64,000 nt of DNA from assembly GCA_963552605.1 (NCBI GenBank), contig CAUVKI010000001.1, positions 1 to 64,000 on the forward strand. The letters run 5' to 3'. The notes below the pieces were generated by a model, which was not told where the DNA came from, did not search any database, and saw only the letters and a program-made list of their open reading frames with translations. Source of the DNA: CAUVKI01 sp963552605. Its GTDB lineage: Bacteria > Bacillota > Clostridia > Tissierellales > Peptoniphilaceae. The translations under genes and the position numbers were made by a program. This document shows positions 61,271 through 64,000 of the stretch, in pieces (position 1 is the stretch's first letter; each line of letters starts with the position of its first letter).

Positions 61271-62275
61271 ATGGGATTTTTTTCAAGATTGGCAGATGGA
61301 CTCAGAGAGAAAAAAGCGCAAGGGAGGAGAGCAAAGATTGTGCTCCCCGAAGGGTCGGATTCAAGAATTGTGGGAGCGGCAATTAAGCTTAAGCAAGAGG
61401 GATTGATTGAACCGATTTTGTTGGGCAAAAAATCCTTAGTTCAAAAGATAGCCACCAATAGAGCTAAAAGTGCCTATGGAATTCATATTATAGAGCCGGC
61501 TCTCTCGCCTCTTAAGGAAGAGCTTCTTGAAAAATTATTGGAGAGGAGAAACGGGAAGCTTTCAAGAGAAGAGGGAGAGAAGCTTATCGAGGACGAAAAT
61601 TATTTCGGCACAATGCTTGTCTATACGGGAAAAGTTGACGGAATGATTTCAGGTGCGATACACTCGACTGCCGATACGGTAAGACCCGCCCTGCAAATTA
61701 TAAAGACAAAGCCGGGTGTGAAAGCGGTTTCGGGGCTTATAATTTTGGTGCGAGATGAGGAAGCATATTTTCTTGCGGACTGCGGAATAAATATTGCGCC
61801 GACAGATGAGGAATTGGCGGACATAGCCATATCCACTTATCACAATGTCAAAAGTTTCGGATATGACCCGGAAGTGGCGATGCTCTCTTTTTCAACAAAG
61901 GGTTCCGCAAAGTCCGACGAAGTAACGAAAATGCAAAATGCCACAAAGCTTGCTCTTGAGAAAGAACCGGGGATTCCCTTGGATGGAGAATTGCAATTTG
62001 ATGCGGCATTCGTGCCGGAAGTGGCAATGCTCAAAGCTCCCGGCTCAAAGATTGCAGGAAATGCCAACACTTTTATATTCCCCTCGCTTGAAGCCGGAAA
62101 TATTGCATATAAGATAACCCAAAGGCTTGGACATTTCAAAGCGGCAGGTCCCGTTCTTCAAGGACTGAATGCTCCGATTAATGACCTTTCAAGAGGTTGC
62201 GTAACACAGGAGGTTTATGACTTGGCTCTTATCACCGCTACTCAAGCACTCTATGGAGAGCAAGCAAATTTTTAA
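61271..62275 (+). CDS. pta: Phosphate acetyltransferase
   Basis: 334 residues, the short class. RAKIVLPEGSDSRIVGAA near the start, SGAIHSTADTVRPALQI (~120), and LEAGNIAYKITQRLG near the C-terminus. It converts acetyl-CoA and Pi into acetyl phosphate for ATP formation with acetate kinase. ackA is not in the window. AAGGAG site; monocistronic. Confidence 0.96.
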   Translation: MGFFSRLADGLREKKAQGRRAKIVLPEGSDSRIVGAAIKLKQEGLIEPILLGKKSLVQKIATNRAKSAYGIHIIEPALSPLKEELLEKLLERRNGKLSREEGEKLIEDENYFGTMLVYTGKVDGMISGAIHSTADTVRPALQIIKTKPGVKAVSGLIILVRDEEAYFLADCGINIAPTDEELADIAISTYHNVKSFGYDPEVAMLSFSTKGSAKSDEVTKMQNATKLALEKEPGIPLDGELQFDAAFVPEVAMLKAPGSKIAGNANTFIFPSLEAGNIAYKITQRLGHFKAAGPVLQGLNAPINDLSRGCVTQEVYDLALITATQALYGEQANF

Positions 62276-62293
62276 AAACCTGATTTTAAGATT

Positions 62294-62328
62294 AAAAAAG
62301 CACGCTAAAGGTTCGGCGTGTTTTTTTA
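62294..62328 (+). terminator. pta terminator
   Basis: AAAAAGCACGC / GCGTGTTTTTTT hairpin with T tail, just after pta. Confidence 0.85.
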
Positions 62329-62374
62329 ATTTATTCATTTTGTAATATCTATGAATTAAATTAAAAATGAATTC

Positions 62375-62403
62375 TTGACAAATTATAGAGACATAAATAC
62401 ATT
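62375..62403 (+). promoter_or_regulatory. Promoter of the decayed zinc-ribbon gene
   Basis: TTGACA (62375-62380), 17-bp spacer, TACATT. A GAGGAGG ribosome site follows at 62412-62418. Confidence 0.75.
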
Positions 62404-62428
62404 GCTTTTTTGAGGAGGAGCATTATAT

Positions 62429-63049
62429 ATGTTGTCCCGAGTGTGGGGAAATTATTCTTGAAAATTTTCCCGCTGAGGAAACTCATTCTCCCGAAGAGGT
62501 AGAGGAGGCATACGAAAGAGTCAATCTCTTTAAAAAATACCATAAAAATTATGTGATGACCGGAAATATCATCGGCTTTACATTTCTTTTCATACAAGCT
62601 ATTCATTTTTTTGTATCTTGGTACTATAATGTCAAGCCTGTCGGTAGAGATGTTTCTCACGGAGTAAGAGGGATGTCTTTGTTTTTTCCTATGCTCATAT
62701 TTATTTCGTTTCCGCTCAAGTATGAAGCTTATAGAAAAGTTTTGGGAGAGCGTGCATATGGATATGCCATAGCATTTGGTTTAAATCACTTAAGTGGGTT
62801 CTTGTGATTATATGGGTGGTATTTATGGTAGTTCACTTTATTCATTTCTATTACGCCTATCATGGGGGAAGGTTTTATGGACATGGGGAATATGCCTAGA
62901 TGATTATCGGGAAACTCACCCCCTTTTATTATCTTGACCTGTTGTTCGTCTGTGCCGTTATCCTTGCAAGCGATATTGAGGATTTTTATAGGAGAAATCT
63001 TTGCGAGGATATGAGTGAGCGTTTTTCAAGGATATGGTGGTGTGATTAG
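62429..63049 (+). pseudogene. Decayed zinc-ribbon membrane protein gene
   Basis: A promoter and strong ribosome site lead to ATG at 62429, whose frame stops after 10 codons. One base over, CPECGEIILENFPAEE continues for over 110 codons as a zinc-ribbon start plus membrane helices (NIIGFTFLFIQAIHFFVSWY). After TGA at 62805 another frame carries on (VIIWVVFMVVHFIHFYYAYH), then TAG at 62897, after which 49 more codons in the same frame give a further helix (LDLLFVCAVILAS). One inserted T after ATG, one frameshift near 62795 and one nonsense codon explain all of it. The original was likely a ~200-residue protein of unknown function. Confidence 0.7.
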
Positions 63050-63080
63050 ATGCAAAGATTGTTTTTCTTTACGAAAAAAA

Positions 63081-63116
63081 ATGCCGCCTCTTTATGAAAA
63101 GCGGCAGCATTTTTTA
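63081..63116. terminator. Terminator downstream of gltX
   Basis: ATGCCGC / GCGGCAGCAT imperfect hairpin with T and A runs on both sides, between the decayed gene and gltX. Confidence 0.75.
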
Positions 63117-64000
63117 TTCCCTTTCTGTCAAAGCCAAAGCCCTGTTAATTCTTTCAAGCACTTTTTCTTTTCCCAGAATTTTAAGTATAAAGGACATATC
63201 GGGTCCGTGAAGTTCTCCGGAGATTGCGGCTCTTAGCGGCATAAAAAGAGCTTTGCCCTTTATGCCCGTTATAGTCTTAACCTTGTTGATGAGATTTTTT
63301 GAAAGCTCCTCCGTTATTTCCTCCTCGGAGCTTAAAACTTCTTCGACCGCTGTTTTGAGTTTCAAAAAATCCCCGTTTTGAATTTCCTTAAGAGCTTCCT
63401 CTTCGAGAATTTCCCCCGTTCCCAAATAAAATTTCATCAAGTCGGGAAAATCCGAGAGGACTTGAGCTCCCTCCTTGACCTCATCGATAAGGGAAAGGAT
63501 TTTATCCCTCTCCTCTGAAATTCTTTCGGTATCCCAAAGGTTCGCCCCCTTAAGATAAGGCTCAATCAAACTTAAAAGTTCTTTCGCCGATTTTTGTTTT
63601 ATATAATGCTGATTGACCCATTTGAGTTTTTCAACATCAAACACTCCCCCCGTTCTTGAGGTTCTGTCAAATGAAAAAAGTTTCTCCATTTCCTTAAGAG
63701 AAAATATCTCACGGTTATCTTCAGAACTCCAACCCAAAAGACAAAGGTAATTCACCAGCCCTTCCGACAAATATCCGGCTCTTTTGAAATCTTCCACCGA
63801 CACATCGCCTTGTCTTTTTGAAAGTTTTTTCTTATCAGGATTTAAGACGGTCGGAAGATGTACAAATTCGGGTTTCTCCCAACCGAAAGCTTCATATAAA
63901 AAAATATGTTTCGGCGTTGAGGGAAGCCATTCTTCTCCCCTTACGATGTGTGAAATCTTCATAAGATGGTCATCTATAACCACCGCCAAGTGATAGGTGG
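63114..64000 (-). CDS. gltX: Glutamyl-tRNA synthetase, C-terminal part (runs off the window)
   Basis: The visible ~295 codons cover the end of the Rossmann catalytic domain, the KMSKS-type loop KKKLSKRQGDVSVEDF and the helical anticodon-binding region to the C-terminus. The frame is open to the window edge, so the HIGH-motif half lies beyond 64000. It charges tRNA-Glu (and possibly tRNA-Gln in organisms using the GatCAB route). Confidence 0.95.
   Translation of the reverse strand, partial: TYHLAVVIDDHLMKISHIVRGEEWLPSTPKHIFLYEAFGWEKPEFVHLPTVLNPDKKKLSKRQGDVSVEDFKRAGYLSEGLVNYLCLLGWSSEDNREIFSLKEMEKLFSFDRTSRTGGVFDVEKLKWVNQHYIKQKSAKELLSLIEPYLKGANLWDTERISEERDKILSLIDEVKEGAQVLSDFPDLMKFYLGTGEILEEEALKEIQNGDFLKLKTAVEEVLSSEEEITEELSKNLINKVKTITGIKGKALFMPLRAAISGELHGPDMSFILKILGKEKVLERINRALALTERE

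Overview
The window comes from an AT-rich, Gram-positive-type bacterium of the Clostridia/Tissierellia kind. The evidence is gene order and content: rpsU-NfeD-floA-phoH-ybeY-dgkA-era-recO-glyQ-glyS-ppsR in one run, a two-subunit glycyl-tRNA synthetase, Veg, YaaR, a YdjG/H/I-like cluster and a type III pantothenate kinase, with strong AGGAGG ribosome binding sites throughout. The species is not identifiable from the sequence alone. A chemotaxis receptor and a YjfB-type protein hint at motility. No rRNA, tRNA or CRISPR array was seen.

Layout. 1-6.3 kb (minus): M16C peptidase, HerA-like ATPase, phosphonopyruvate decarboxylase and the start of a PEP-mutase-type gene cut by a 17-G tract near the window edge. 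6.4-10 kb (plus): a secreted-protein gene split by one in-frame stop, then a compositionally different island holding an ADP-ribosyltransferase-like toxin, an XRE antitoxin and a Fic remnant. 10.2-14 kb: SPFH/zinc-ribbon trio and small proteins. 14-24.8 kb: tyrosine recombinase, OGG-type glycosylase, ferritin, rplM-rpsI, coaX-dusB-greA-lysS, an FtsE-like ATPase with a coiled-coil partner, ispE, veg. 25-28 kb: VanZ-like protein and a membrane-anchored MsrAB. 27-37.5 kb: the long conserved rpsU-to-dgt housekeeping run. 37.6-46.2 kb: a seven-gene surface-glycan operon (glycosyltransferase, two FkbM methyltransferases, heptose activation genes). 46.4-51 kb: rpsT, a UvrD-like helicase, yaaR, an EF-G paralogue. 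51.3-57.7 kb: a tightly overlapped sulfur/lipoate operon. 57.7-64 kb: CYTH-like protein, chemotaxis receptor, pta, a decayed membrane gene and the 3' part of gltX.

The most interesting signal is a set of simple-sequence repeats confined to surface-modification genes: G17 in the PEP-mutase-type gene, G10 in one FkbM gene (in frame), and (AT)9 in its neighbouring paralogue. The last currently breaks the frame exactly so that loss of one AT unit would restore a 511-residue protein. Together they look like a phase-variation (contingency-locus) system acting on phosphonate and heptose-containing surface glycans. This is inferred from sequence; repeat-length variation has not been observed.

Other points: a decayed zinc-ribbon membrane gene, a kinase-phosphatase fusion, an HldE-like enzyme with reversed domain order, a TPM-less YdjH-like protein, a possible structured RNA after rpsU, a perfect 17-bp-arm palindrome beside the recombinase, and a long untranslated leader for the chemotaxis receptor.
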